Positions 42,399-51,716 are shown, counted from the first letter of the stretch. The stretch is DNA of 64,000 nt from Brevibacterium sp. (GCF_031179145.1 NZ_JAPSIB010000005.1:44500-108499); one strand, 5' to 3'. Notes: generated from the letters alone by a model not told the origin. Program-made: numbers and translations.

Positions 42399-42600
42399 TC
42401 CAGGAATGGTACTTGACCCAGGTGGCCAGGATCGAGGAAGCCTCATCGGCCGAGGTCGGCACCGAGATGGGCTGAGGTCGGCACCGAGGTCGGCACAGCG
42501 ATGGGCATCGACGCCGGCACCGACTGGTGGACTCCCCTCCCGATCAGCGGAACTTTCGGCAGGTTTCTCCGTCGAAACCTCTGCGGCGGTCGCGGATGGC

Positions 42601-42621
42601 TATAGTGTGAGTGAGTTCACA
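42601..42621 (+). promoter_or_regulatory. -10 box and CRP/GlxR-like site before the TRAP operon
   Basis: TATAGT (42601-42606) is followed at once by TGTGA-GTGAGT-TCACA (42606-42621), a perfect match to the half-sites of the CRP-family consensus TGTGA-N6-TCACA used by GlxR/Crp in actinobacteria. Its position over the expected start point suggests repression. A -35 box is not clear. Confidence 0.65.
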
Positions 42622-42652
42622 GCTTGAGCCCGCGTAATTGAAAGGGACACTG

Positions 42653-44761
42653 ATGTCCGCACAGCCTCGCGCTGCTTCCGCCGATACGCCACTTCCCAAG
42701 GCGAACGTCGACGAGCTGATCGCGCAGTACGACGAGGAGCTGCCGCAGCGCAGCCTCACCCGTCGTCTCGACCTCGGCATCAGCATTGTCTGCTTCCTCA
42801 TCTCCCTCTACGTGCTCAAGCAGGTGTTCTTCCCGCTTCCCCAGGGCAACCAGTACTACCTCATGTGGTTCCTCGCCCTCGTCCTGCCGCTGGTGTTCAT
42901 CTGCTACCGGCCCGGGTTCACCCGAAAGCCGGCAGACTCCACTCGCGACCACGACAACCCGTCGATCATCGACTGGGTCCTTGTCGTCCTCACGTTCCTC
43001 ACCTGCGCCTACCCGGTGCTGCCGTTCTTCTCGGGAGGATTCAACGAGTTCCTCAACCGGCAGGGCTCCCTGACGACTCTGGACGTCACGATGGGTGGCA
43101 TCCTGCTGGTGCTCATCCTCGAGGCAACGCGGCGGACCACCGGGCTCATCCTCCCGCTGTTCTGCGTCTTCTTCTTCCTCTACAGCTACTACGGGGCTTA
43201 CATTCCGATCGGCTGGCCCGGTTCGCACGCCGGCCAGAACTTCGACCAGATCGTCAACGCGCTCTACAACGACGCCAGCGGCTTCTACGGCATTCCCCTC
43301 GACGTCGCGGCCACCTACATCGTCCTGTTCACGATCTACGGGGCCGTCCTCGACAAGACAGGGGCTGCCAACTTCTTCATCGAGCTGAGCTTCTCGCTGT
43401 TCAAGAAGTCCAAGGCCGCACCCGGTCGCACGGTGGCGCTGTCCGGCTTCCTCCTCGGCACGGTCTCCGGATCAGGAACCGCCACCGCGGTCTCGCTCGG
43501 CGCCGTCACCTGGCCCGTGCTGAAGAAGGCCGGGTATCCGAAGGAGAACGCGGGCGGCATGCTCGCGGCTTCGGGCATCGGCGCGATCCTCTCACCTCCG
43601 ACCCTCGGCGCTGCGGCCTTCATCATCGCGGAGCTCCTCAACGTCTCCTATGGGATCGTCCTGCTCTGGGCAGTCGTGCCGACTCTGCTCTACTACTTCG
43701 GGATCTTCCTCGCCATCGAGATCGACTCCCGCAAGATCGAGGTCGACTATCAGCCGCCTGCGGGCCTGCGCTCCTGGCCGATCCTCAAGAAGGGCTTCTA
43801 CCACTTCATCTCGCTCGGCATCATCGTCGTGTTCCTCGCCATGGGCATGGCTCCGTTCAAAGCGGTGGTCTACGCGTCCCTCGTGGGCATCGGATTCGGG
43901 ATCGCTGAGATCATCATCAGCCGCCGCAATGAGCCGGGGTCGATCCTCGGCGCCGTCTGGGATGTCATCTTCTCGGCGCTGTCGACCGGCATCCGCTCGG
44001 TCCTGCCCGTCACCAGCGTGTGCGCGGCGGCGGGAATCATCGTCTCGACGATCACGAAGACCGGCCTCGGGCAGGTCATCTCCGACATCCTCATCAAGGG
44101 TGCGCAGGCGATCTCCGACAACCCCACCGCCGTCATCGTCTTCACCTGCATCTTCGCCGCCGTCGCCGTCACGGTGCTCGGACTCGCGGTGCCCGTGACC
44201 GCCTCGTTCATCATCAGCTGGGTGATCGTGGGCCCGGCGCTCATCACCCTCGGCATCCCCGAGGCGGCTGCCGCGATGTTCATCTTCTACTACGCCGTGC
44301 TCTCCGAGGTCTCACCCCCGACCGCGCTCGCCGCAGTCGCCTCCTCCGCGATCACCGGCGGCCGCGTCATTGCGACGATGTGGCAGGCGTGCAAGTACGC
44401 GATCCCGGCGTTCCTCGTGCCCCTCGCTTTCACCTTCACTCCCGAAGGGGCATACCTCGTCGCGCAGGGCGGATTCGTCGGCGCGCTGTGGACCGGCGTC
44501 GTCTCCGCGTTCGCCGTGGCCGCACTGGCCGCCGGCGCCGGCGGGTGGCTCCTCCGCCGTGCCGGGTGGCCCGAACGCGTCCTCTGCTTCGTCGCCGCGG
44601 GGGCGCTGCTCTACCTGCAACCGCTGTCGATGATCATCGGATTCACGGCCCTCGTCCTCGCCGTCGTCGTCCACCTCATTCTGCGGCGCCGGCCGACTTC
44701 GACCACCCCACCGAAAACGACAGAACCGAACGAGGCCGGATCCCCGGCCGAGTCCAGTTGA
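42653..44761 (+). CDS. TRAP transporter, fused 4TM/12TM permease (TAXI type)
   Basis: The 702-residue membrane protein starts at ATG 42653, six bases after AAAGGG. It has about 18 hydrophobic segments: an N-terminal part corresponding to the small DctQ-like subunit (LGISIVCFLISLYVLKQVFF onward), and a large DctM-like part with the motifs FFLYSYYGAYIP, GTVSGSGTATAVSLGAVTWP, GGMLAASGIGAILSPPTLGA and YAVLSEVSPPTALAAVASSA. Fused permeases of this kind work with TAXI-type binding proteins; one follows 13 bases downstream. Substrates in the family are mostly carboxylates or glutamate; not assignable here. Confidence 0.95.
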   Translation: MSAQPRAASADTPLPKANVDELIAQYDEELPQRSLTRRLDLGISIVCFLISLYVLKQVFFPLPQGNQYYLMWFLALVLPLVFICYRPGFTRKPADSTRDHDNPSIIDWVLVVLTFLTCAYPVLPFFSGGFNEFLNRQGSLTTLDVTMGGILLVLILEATRRTTGLILPLFCVFFFLYSYYGAYIPIGWPGSHAGQNFDQIVNALYNDASGFYGIPLDVAATYIVLFTIYGAVLDKTGAANFFIELSFSLFKKSKAAPGRTVALSGFLLGTVSGSGTATAVSLGAVTWPVLKKAGYPKENAGGMLAASGIGAILSPPTLGAAAFIIAELLNVSYGIVLLWAVVPTLLYYFGIFLAIEIDSRKIEVDYQPPAGLRSWPILKKGFYHFISLGIIVVFLAMGMAPFKAVVYASLVGIGFGIAEIIISRRNEPGSILGAVWDVIFSALSTGIRSVLPVTSVCAAAGIIVSTITKTGLGQVISDILIKGAQAISDNPTAVIVFTCIFAAVAVTVLGLAVPVTASFIISWVIVGPALITLGIPEAAAAMFIFYYAVLSEVSPPTALAAVASSAITGGRVIATMWQACKYAIPAFLVPLAFTFTPEGAYLVAQGGFVGALWTGVVSAFAVAALAAGAGGWLLRRAGWPERVLCFVAAGALLYLQPLSMIIGFTALVLAVVVHLILRRRPTSTTPPKTTEPNEAGSPAESS

Positions 44762-44774
44762 GAAAGGACCACTC

Positions 44775-45767
44775 ATGAAACGGACAAGGACGTTCACGAC
44801 CGCTGCGATGGCGCTGGCCGCCGTGCTGGCGCTGAGCTCATGCGGCGGCAAGAGGGAGAACACCCCGGCGGCCGAAGGTGGCGACAGCTGTACCGCCGCC
44901 TCCGGGCAGATCACCATCGCGACAGGCAACTCGACCGGCGTGTACTACGTGCTCGGCGGCGGTCTGGCGCAGGTGATCTCGAGCAATACCGAGCTCAAGG
45001 CCACCGCGGCGGAGACCGGCGCCTCCGTGCAGAACCTCCAGCAGCTGGCCAGCGGCGATTATGACATCGCGTTCTCCCTGGCCGACACCGCAGCCGATGC
45101 GGTCAGCGGCAACGGCTCGTTCGACAAACCGGAGGAGATCTCCGCCCTGACCCGGATCTACGACAACTACACCCACGTGATCGTGCGCAAGGACGCGAAC
45201 ATCAAATCGGTCGAGGACTTCAAGGGCAAGACGATCTCGACCGGTTCGCCCAAGTCCGGCACCGAGGTCATCGCCAATCGCCTCATCGAGACCGCCGGTC
45301 TCAAGGAGGGCGACGTCACTGCGCAGCGTCTCGACCTGGCGAAGACCGTCGACGGCATGAAGGATGGCACGATCGACGGCATGGTGTGGTCGGGCGGCCT
45401 GCCCACGGCCGGTGTGACCGACCTGTTCACCTCCAACGGCAAGGACGTTGAATTCCTCGACATCTCGTCGCTCGAGGAGCCGATGAAGGAGATCAACCCC
45501 GTCTACGAGGTGGGTGAGGTTCCGGCCGAGACCTACAAGGGGGTCGCAGCCGTCAAGACCCTCGTCACGCCCAACGTCCTCATGGTCCGCAACGACATGG
45601 ATGAGGGCACGGCGTGCGCGCTGACGAAGCTCGTCTACGACAAGAAGGCGGACCTCGAGAAGGTCCACGCCGCGGCGAAGGAGATCAACGTCGAGAACGC
45701 CGAGGCACCCGATCCGATCAAGCTCCACCCGGGCTCGCAGAAGGCCCTCGAGGAGCTGCAGAAGTAG
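44775..45767 (+). CDS. TAXI-family TRAP transporter solute-binding lipoprotein
   Basis: The 330-residue protein has a lipobox ALSSCGGKR (Cys about residue 23). The TAXI motif region is GQITIATGNSTGVYYVLGGG, then SVQNLQQLASGDYDIAFSLA, TRIYDNYTHVIVRKDANIKS, GKTISTGSPKSGTEVIANRL and LAKTVDGMKDGTIDGMVWSG. AAAGGA lies six bases before the ATG. It binds the solute outside the membrane and hands it to the fused TRAP permease upstream, in one operon under the CRP-like site. Confidence 0.95.
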   Translation: MKRTRTFTTAAMALAAVLALSSCGGKRENTPAAEGGDSCTAASGQITIATGNSTGVYYVLGGGLAQVISSNTELKATAAETGASVQNLQQLASGDYDIAFSLADTAADAVSGNGSFDKPEEISALTRIYDNYTHVIVRKDANIKSVEDFKGKTISTGSPKSGTEVIANRLIETAGLKEGDVTAQRLDLAKTVDGMKDGTIDGMVWSGGLPTAGVTDLFTSNGKDVEFLDISSLEEPMKEINPVYEVGEVPAETYKGVAAVKTLVTPNVLMVRNDMDEGTACALTKLVYDKKADLEKVHAAAKEINVENAEAPDPIKLHPGSQKALEELQK

Positions 45768-45823
45768 GTCGAGCCCAAGGGCGTCGGGGTCGTGCCTGCC
45801 AACATGACCCCGACGCGCCCACC

Positions 45824-47125
45824 TCACCCCTGGAGGAACGCCCTTGCGACGGCGTTCAGGGCGGCGACGTCGCTGATCGCGCACATCTCCCGTGCCGAGT
45901 GCATCGAGTACAGGGCCGGGCCCACATCCACGGTGGTCATGCCCAGTCGGGTCGCGGTCAGCGGGCCGATCGTCGACCCGCAGGGCATCGCGTTGTTCGA
46001 CACGAAGTCCTGGGACTCGACGCCGGCCGCCGCACAGGCCGCCGACCACACGGCGGTGCCCACGGCATCGGTGGCGTAGCGCTGCTGCGCATTGAGCTTG
46101 AGCATGGGTCCACCGCCCAGCCGGGGCCGGACATGCGGGTCGTGGCGCTCGGGATAGTTGGGATGCGCCGCGTGACCGGCGTCCGAGGACAGGCACACCG
46201 ACCCGGCCAGCAGGGCGAGGTAGTCGCTGCGCGTGGAGTCGGGGAACAGGGACTCGGCGATGCGTTCGGTGATGTCGGCGAGGAATGGTCCGCAGGCTCC
46301 TGAGCGCGAATTCGACCCGATCTCCTCATGGTCGAATCCGGCGAAGACTGCGATCGCCTCCAATCCGTCGGGGTCCACGGACCGGCATGCGGTGAACCCG
46401 GCGTGGACGGAGAGAAGGTTGTCCAACCTCTGCGAGGCGAAGAACTCGTCCTCCGCGCCGAACAGCGACGGGGATTGGGTGGGGACCGTGTAGACGTCGT
46501 GGCCGACGACCTGTTCGGGGTCCACCTCGGCGGAGGCGGCGAGGAGTTCGATGATGTCGGATTCGGCGAGGTCGGCGAGACCGATGATCGGGGTGGTGTG
46601 ACGCTGTTTGTCGAGCGTCAGGCCCTCGTTGACTTGTCGGTCGAGGTGGATGGCCAGCTGCGGGATGCGCGCGATCGCCGGGGTCTGCGCGAGGACGACG
46701 CGACCATCGGCGAGGCTGAGGCGGCCTGCGAACGCGAGCTCGCGGTCGAGCCAGGAATTGAGCAGCGGACCGCCGTAGATCTCGACCCCGACCTGCCGAA
46801 CGCCCTCGGAGGCGAACTCGCCGCCCGGTTTGAGTTTGAACGCGGGGGAGTCGGTGTGCGAACCGAAGACGCGGAAGCCGCTGATCGCTTCGAGCGAGGA
46901 GGGGACACGCCAGGCGATGATCGCGCCGTCACGAACCACATAGCACCCGTCGCCGGGCTCCAGCGCCCACTTCTCGCGCTCGTCGAGTTGCACGAAACCG
47001 GCCGCGTCCAAACCGGCCGCGGTGACGGCGGTGGCATGATAGGAAGTGGGTGAGGAGCTGACGAAGTCCGAGAGTTCGGACGCGACCTGTGCATTCGTCT
47101 GAGGGTTCATGGGAGTTGTGCTCAT
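45824..47125 (-). CDS. M18 family aminopeptidase
   Basis: The 433-residue metallopeptidase has the M18 zinc-site regions GSHTDSPAFKLKPGG (about 80), DLLS-type LDNLLSVHAGFTAC, and AVFAGFDHEEIGSNSRSGAC (about 261), plus HAAHPNYPERHDPHVRPRLG, which contains a further His ligand. Members form large dodecamers that release acidic N-terminal residues. Start ATG 47125 has AGG eight bases upstream; GTG 47131 or ATG 47110 are alternatives. Divergent from the DUF1684 gene with 63 bp between them; convergent-facing end next to the TAXI protein gene. Confidence 0.93.
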   Translation of the reverse strand: MSTTPMNPQTNAQVASELSDFVSSSPTSYHATAVTAAGLDAAGFVQLDEREKWALEPGDGCYVVRDGAIIAWRVPSSLEAISGFRVFGSHTDSPAFKLKPGGEFASEGVRQVGVEIYGGPLLNSWLDRELAFAGRLSLADGRVVLAQTPAIARIPQLAIHLDRQVNEGLTLDKQRHTTPIIGLADLAESDIIELLAASAEVDPEQVVGHDVYTVPTQSPSLFGAEDEFFASQRLDNLLSVHAGFTACRSVDPDGLEAIAVFAGFDHEEIGSNSRSGACGPFLADITERIAESLFPDSTRSDYLALLAGSVCLSSDAGHAAHPNYPERHDPHVRPRLGGGPMLKLNAQQRYATDAVGTAVWSAACAAAGVESQDFVSNNAMPCGSTIGPLTATRLGMTTVDVGPALYSMHSAREMCAISDVAALNAVARAFLQG

Positions 47126-47188
47126 TTTCACAGCCTATCGTTTGCCCCTGACCCGGAAACGAGTGCCCGAGCACGAGGAGGATTCGAC

Positions 47189-48640
47189 GTGGACCAGTTC
47201 GTTGCAGAATGGAACACATGGCGTGATTCGCGAAACTCCGCGTTGGCCAGGCCCTTCGGATGGCTGTCCGTCGCCGGCCTCTACTGGCTCGATGAGGCCA
47301 CGACCTGGCCCGGTGCGCCCGGAGACTTCACCGTCGAAGACGGCTGGGTGCGGGTCGTCCTCAAACCCGGGACGACTGCCGGTCCCGCCGCCGAGACCTT
47401 CGACCTCCTCCGTGGGGAGAAGGAGACCGAAACCACCGCCGCCGCACCCGCCCCGCCTCGACCCCAGGTGCAGGTGGAGGAGAACGGGTTCAGCGCGAAG
47501 CTGCCCCCGGAGGGATCGCTCGACTGGTTCACGGTCGGCCACGTCCTCTATGAGCTCATCGAGCGGGGTGGGCGCACAGCCATCAGGATCCGCGACTCGA
47601 AGTCCCCTCTGCTGAACAAATTCATCGAAGTCCCCGTGTTCGACCACGACCGGTCCTTCGTCTTCCTCGGGAAGTTCACACCCTATGACCCGCCGCAGAA
47701 GCGCATGATCGGAACCGCGCAGTCCGACGTGCAGCTGCAGACAGAGGTCGTCGGCACGGTCAGCTTCGAGTCCGAGAGCGGAGAGGTGCGGCTGGAGGCC
47801 ACCGGCAGCCCCACGACCGGGCTGCACCTGACCTTCCACGATCCGACGAACGGTCGGTCCACCTCGATGTGGCGGATGGTGGATCTGGGGATTCCGGGGG
47901 CCGACGGCTCCGTCATCGTCGACTTCAACCGCGCGGTCAACTACCCGTGCGCGTTCACGGCATTTGCCACCTGCCCGGCCCCGGTCGAGGGCAACGTCGT
48001 TCCGTTCCCCGTCACCGCCGGCGAGCAGCGGCCCCCGTTCTACCTGTCGGAGAACGGCGTCAACACCCCGTTCCTGCTCTACACGTTCTGGGATGAGGGG
48101 AGGCCGGATCCGACCCCGGACTGGTACGCGGACTTCGGGCTCGATGCGACGGTGCTCGATCCGGTCGAGGACACGGATCCCTCCCTGGTCGGCTACGACG
48201 GACTGGCGTTGTCGGGCAAGGATCTCTCTCCGCTCGGTCGCCGGGCGCGGTCCCGACTGATCAAAGTCTCCGCCGAGGCGCTGACCTCGCGGATCCCGGT
48301 GGTGGGAGTCGGCGCGTATTCCGAATTCGTCATCACCGCCCAGCGTGAGGTGCGCGAACTCCTCGGATACCAGGACGGGGTCGAACCGGTCCATGAAACG
48401 AGTCCGGGACGACTGCTCGTCGTCATGAGCTCGGAGCTCAAGCCGGCAGAGGCGGGCTTCAGAGTTCTGCGCACCGACAAGAGCGGGCTGAGCTATATCG
48501 AGCTCCCGCAGGGGTTGCCCCTGGACTCGGAGTTCGCGGACTCCGAGGCCTTCGAGGACGCGATGGAATCCGGTGCGGAGGTGTCGAGCTGGCAGGAATT
48601 CGCCTACCGGCTGGCGACCCTCGTCAGCGGCCACCGCTGA
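47189..48640 (+). CDS. DUF1684 protein with long C-terminal extension
   Basis: The first about 280 residues form a DUF1684 domain: WRDSRNSALARPFGWLSVAG, RDSKSPLLNKFIEVPVFDHD and the C-terminal YPCAFTAFATCPAPVEGNVV. The Tyr/Pro-rich motif and conserved Cys pair are typical. DUF1684 proteins usually end near residue 260; here about 190 further residues follow (from RPPFYLSENGVNTPFLLYTF), containing DWYADFGLD and a SSELKPAEAGFRVLRTD stretch that I do not recognise. This could be a fused domain or a lineage-specific extension. A GTG start follows GAGGAGG. Function unknown. Confidence 0.8.
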   Translation: MDQFVAEWNTWRDSRNSALARPFGWLSVAGLYWLDEATTWPGAPGDFTVEDGWVRVVLKPGTTAGPAAETFDLLRGEKETETTAAAPAPPRPQVQVEENGFSAKLPPEGSLDWFTVGHVLYELIERGGRTAIRIRDSKSPLLNKFIEVPVFDHDRSFVFLGKFTPYDPPQKRMIGTAQSDVQLQTEVVGTVSFESESGEVRLEATGSPTTGLHLTFHDPTNGRSTSMWRMVDLGIPGADGSVIVDFNRAVNYPCAFTAFATCPAPVEGNVVPFPVTAGEQRPPFYLSENGVNTPFLLYTFWDEGRPDPTPDWYADFGLDATVLDPVEDTDPSLVGYDGLALSGKDLSPLGRRARSRLIKVSAEALTSRIPVVGVGAYSEFVITAQREVRELLGYQDGVEPVHETSPGRLLVVMSSELKPAEAGFRVLRTDKSGLSYIELPQGLPLDSEFADSEAFEDAMESGAEVSSWQEFAYRLATLVSGHR

Positions 48641-48658
48641 GAACAGGCATACGATGAA

Positions 48659-48692
48659 CGGCCCGGCACCCTCGCTCGAGGGTGCCGGGCCG
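48659..48692. terminator. Hairpin terminator after the DUF1684 gene
   Basis: CGGCCCGGCACCCTCG pairs with CGAGGGTGCCGGGCCG, almost without a loop, in the convergent gap before the M13 peptidase. Confidence 0.8.
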
Positions 48693-48777
48693 CCGCTCTA
48701 CTGCGGGGCTGTGGCCGCTCTACTGCGGGGCTGAGGCCGCCCCACTGCGGGGCTGAGGTCGCTCTACTGCGGGTCCG
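48692..48777. repeat. 22-bp tandem repeats, four copies
   Basis: Units begin at 48692, 48714, 48736 and 48758, each containing CTCTACTGCGGGGCTG or a close variant. The array follows the terminator hairpin and touches the stop codon of the M13 gene at 48778. Confidence 0.9.
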
Positions 48778-50784
48778 TCACCAGATGGTGACGCGGGATT
48801 CGGGGGCGAGGTACATGCCGTCGGTTTCCGTGACCCCGTAGGTGTCGTGGAACGCGGTCATGTTCTTCACGACCTGGTTGCAGCGGAACTCCTCCGGCGC
48901 ATGCGGGTCGATGCTCAGCCGGCGCACGCGCTCCTCGGTGCGCATCTTCGACCGCCAGGCCTTCGCCCAGGCTTCGAAGAAGTTGCGGGCCTGCTCGGCG
49001 TCGGGAGACCCGCCGAGCTCGAGTTCGAGGGCCTTCCACGCGATCGACAGACCACCCAGGTCGCCGATGTTCTCACCGACGGTCAGGGCGCCGTTGACGT
49101 GCTGGGTGGGATCGAGTCCCGCCGGCACCAGAGCCTCGTACTGCTCGATGAGCGCCGTGGTCCGCTCCTCGAACCGTTCCCGGTCCTCAGCCGTCCACCA
49201 GTCGACGAGGTTGCCATCGCCGTCGTAGCGCGAACCCTGGTCGTCGAAACCATGTCCGATCTCGTGGCCGATGACCGCGCCGATCGCCCCGAAGTTCGCA
49301 GCGACGTCACCCTCGGGATCGAAGAAGGGCGGCTGCAGGATCGCGGCCGGGAACACGATCTCGTTCATCACCGGGTGGTAGTAGGCGTTGACCGTCTGCG
49401 GGGTCATCAGCCACTCGGTTCGATCGATCTCCTGGCCGATCCGCCTGATCTGCCGGGCATGCTCGGCCCGTGAGCACCGGCGCACATTGCCGACCAGATC
49501 GGTGGCGTCGATCGTCGCCGGATACTCGCGCCACACCTCGGGGTAGCCGACCTTCGGGGTGAACTTCGACAGCTTGACCAGCGCCCGCTGCTTCGTCTCC
49601 TCACTCATCCAGTCGAGTCCGGTGATCGACTTGTCGTAAGCCTTGATGAGCATCTCGACGAGGTGGTCGATCGCCGCCTTCGCTGGCGGCGGGAACTCAC
49701 TTGCGACGTAGAGCTTGCCCACCGCCTCGCCGAGGAGGCCCTCGACGAGCCCGACACCGCGCTTCCAGCGCTCCCGCAGGGCAGGGGTGCCCGAGAGGGT
49801 GCGGGAGTTGAAGTCGAAGTTCTCCTCGACGATCTCGTCGGTGAGCAGGGTCGCGTTGTCGGAGAGCACGGTGAAGCGCAGCCAGGTCTTGATCGTGTCG
49901 ATGTCGGTCTCCGCCCACACCTGGGCCATCCCGGTCACGTAGGAGGGCTGGGCGACGATGAGGGACTCGAGTCCGCCGTCGACGTCGGCGGCCAGCGAGG
50001 AGAACCAGGAGTCGAAGTCGAACTCCGGTCCGAGCTCGCGCAGCTGACCCACCGTGTACTTGTTGTAGGTCTTCTCAGCGTCGCGGCAGGACACCCGGTC
50101 CCAGTGGTGGCGGGCCAGCGCGGTCTCGAAGGCCATCACCTTGGCGGCCACCTCGGCGTCGGGGAGCCCGCTGCGGGTCCCGATCCCGCCGAGGGCGGAC
50201 ATCCTCTTCACGTGCTCGACGAACTTCACCCGCACCTCGGCGTGGTCGTCGTTGAAGTAGTAGTCCTCGTCGGGCAGGGAGATGCCGGCCTGGACGAGGT
50301 AGAGGGCGTAGATTTCGGAGTTCTTCGCGTCCGCGGTGACGTAGCCGCCGAGCAGCCCGCCCATGCCCTCGGTCTCGAGGCGGCCGAGGAGGGCTGCGAG
50401 CTCGGACTTGTCCTCGGCGGCGTCGATGGCCTCGAAGATCGGGTCCAGGGGAGAGGTGCCCAGTGAGTTGATCCGCTCGAGGTCCATGAAGGAGGAGAAG
50501 AGGTCGGCGACCTTCTGCCCTTCGCTGCCGGACTCCTGCGGGGTTTCGGAGACGGAGGTGATGATGTCGCGGACCTTGTTCTCCGCGGTGTCGAAGAGTT
50601 CGCGCATTGCGCCGTCGCCGGCGCGGTCGTCGGGGATCGTGAACGAGTCGATCCACTCGCCGTTGATGTGACGGTACAGGTCATCCTGAGGACGCGCCGA
50701 GGTGGGCGTCGCCTGGGCGCCTGCTGCTGCGGTCGCCGGTGCGGTGGCAGAGGGTGGCGGGGCGCTCGTGGTTTCAGAAGTCAT
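48778..50784 (-). CDS. M13 family zinc metallopeptidase (PepO/neprilysin-like)
   Basis: The 668-residue protein has the M13 signature: zinc motif AVIGHEIGHGFDDQGSRYDG (HExxH at about 506), the third ligand in VGENIGDLGGLSIA (about 565), and the family C-terminal DPHAPEEFRCNQVVKN. The N-terminal domain begins DDLYRHINGEWIDSFTIPDD. It lacks a signal peptide or membrane segment; the first about 35 residues are Thr/Ala/Pro-rich and look disordered. It probably cuts oligopeptides in the cytoplasm, as actinobacterial homologues are thought to. Convergent with DUF1684, whose 3' region is a terminator and repeats. Confidence 0.94.
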   Translation of the reverse strand: MTSETTSAPPPSATAPATAAAGAQATPTSARPQDDLYRHINGEWIDSFTIPDDRAGDGAMRELFDTAENKVRDIITSVSETPQESGSEGQKVADLFSSFMDLERINSLGTSPLDPIFEAIDAAEDKSELAALLGRLETEGMGGLLGGYVTADAKNSEIYALYLVQAGISLPDEDYYFNDDHAEVRVKFVEHVKRMSALGGIGTRSGLPDAEVAAKVMAFETALARHHWDRVSCRDAEKTYNKYTVGQLRELGPEFDFDSWFSSLAADVDGGLESLIVAQPSYVTGMAQVWAETDIDTIKTWLRFTVLSDNATLLTDEIVEENFDFNSRTLSGTPALRERWKRGVGLVEGLLGEAVGKLYVASEFPPPAKAAIDHLVEMLIKAYDKSITGLDWMSEETKQRALVKLSKFTPKVGYPEVWREYPATIDATDLVGNVRRCSRAEHARQIRRIGQEIDRTEWLMTPQTVNAYYHPVMNEIVFPAAILQPPFFDPEGDVAANFGAIGAVIGHEIGHGFDDQGSRYDGDGNLVDWWTAEDRERFEERTTALIEQYEALVPAGLDPTQHVNGALTVGENIGDLGGLSIAWKALELELGGSPDAEQARNFFEAWAKAWRSKMRTEERVRRLSIDPHAPEEFRCNQVVKNMTAFHDTYGVTETDGMYLAPESRVTIW

Positions 50785-50910
50785 GGTGCAACAGTATCGC
50801 GGGCAGGCTCAATGAAATCAGAGAAATCATTGACACAATGGAGAGGGTCATCCAGGCAACTGGTGGTTTGCGAACTAGACTCTAGGCAAACGTTGTAAGG
50901 AGAACTTCCC

Positions 50911-51588
50911 ATGATCCCCATGACTCGAACCCGTTGGACCGCTCTCAGGCTTGGCTTCGTGGCCCTGCTCGTCGCTGCCATGAGCGTCATTGCCTTCGCG
51001 CCTGCCAGCGCCCACGATCAGCTCGTCTCCTCGAACCCCGAAGACGGCGCCAAGCTCGACAAGCAGCCCGAGTGGATCGAGCTGAACTTCTCCGGCGACG
51101 TCCAGCAGGTCGGCAGCGAGGTCAAGGTCGAGATCGACGGGACCAACGTCTCCGCCGGTGAGCTCGCCGTCGAGGGCACAAAGCTGACCGTGGCACTGCC
51201 TGACAACCTCAAGCCCGGCGAGTACAAGGTGATCTGGCGCGTCGTGTCCGCCGACGGCCACCCGGTCTCCGGTGAGTACGGCTTCACCCTCAACGACGCC
51301 GAGGGCGCCGGCGGCTCCGTCGAGCAGTCGACCAAGGCCGGACTCGGCGGCGCGGTCGTCGACGAACCCGGCAAGAAGGGCGAGGACCGCGGCGAGATCG
51401 GCGAAGCGTCGAACAGCGAATCCGGGATGTCGACCCCGATGATCGTGCTCCTGGCCGTCGGCGGCCTGGCCATCATCGTCATCGTCGTCCTCCTCATGCG
51501 CCGCAAGTCCCAGGGCCTGCCCGGCACCGGAAGCGGCCCCGCAGGAGCTGACACCGACACCGACAGGGACGGAAAGCCCGGCGCCTGA
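50911..51588 (+). CDS. CopC-domain copper-binding secreted protein with membrane anchor
   Basis: The 225-residue protein has a signal peptide (residues 1-34, ending ASA) and then a CopC domain beginning HDQLVSSNPEDGAKLDKQPE; the mature N-terminal His (residue 35) is the usual Cu(II) ligand. Later VKVEIDGTNVS and RVVSADGHPVSGEYGF complete the fold, the latter holding a second His/Asp ligand. A Gly/Glu-rich linker and a C-terminal helix (SGMSTPMIVLLAVGGLAIIV) anchor it to the membrane. GTAAGGAG precedes the start. It probably handles copper at the cell surface; a CopD-like partner is absent here. An inverted repeat GTTTGC/GCAAAC lies at 50866-50891, possibly an operator. Confidence 0.88.
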   Translation: MIPMTRTRWTALRLGFVALLVAAMSVIAFAPASAHDQLVSSNPEDGAKLDKQPEWIELNFSGDVQQVGSEVKVEIDGTNVSAGELAVEGTKLTVALPDNLKPGEYKVIWRVVSADGHPVSGEYGFTLNDAEGAGGSVEQSTKAGLGGAVVDEPGKKGEDRGEIGEASNSESGMSTPMIVLLAVGGLAIIVIVVLLMRRKSQGLPGTGSGPAGADTDTDRDGKPGA

Positions 51589-51649
51589 CCGTCGACTGAC
51601 CTGAAAGGCGGGAAGCGGGAGCTAGGCGGCTGACCGGCAGCTGACCTAT

Positions 51650-51716
51650 CAGATTTCCAGGGAGGAAAGGGTCGAAAAGTCATCGAGACTTCGACCCTTT
51701 CCTCCCTGAAAATCTG
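51650..51716. terminator. Long hairpin after the CopC gene
   Basis: Arms of about 26 bases (CAGATTT.CAGGGAGGAAAGG and its complement, one mismatch) enclose a loop of about 15. The segment CTTTCCTCCCTGA recurs just after it (about 51719-51731). It lies in the convergent gap before the small acidic protein gene. Confidence 0.75.
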
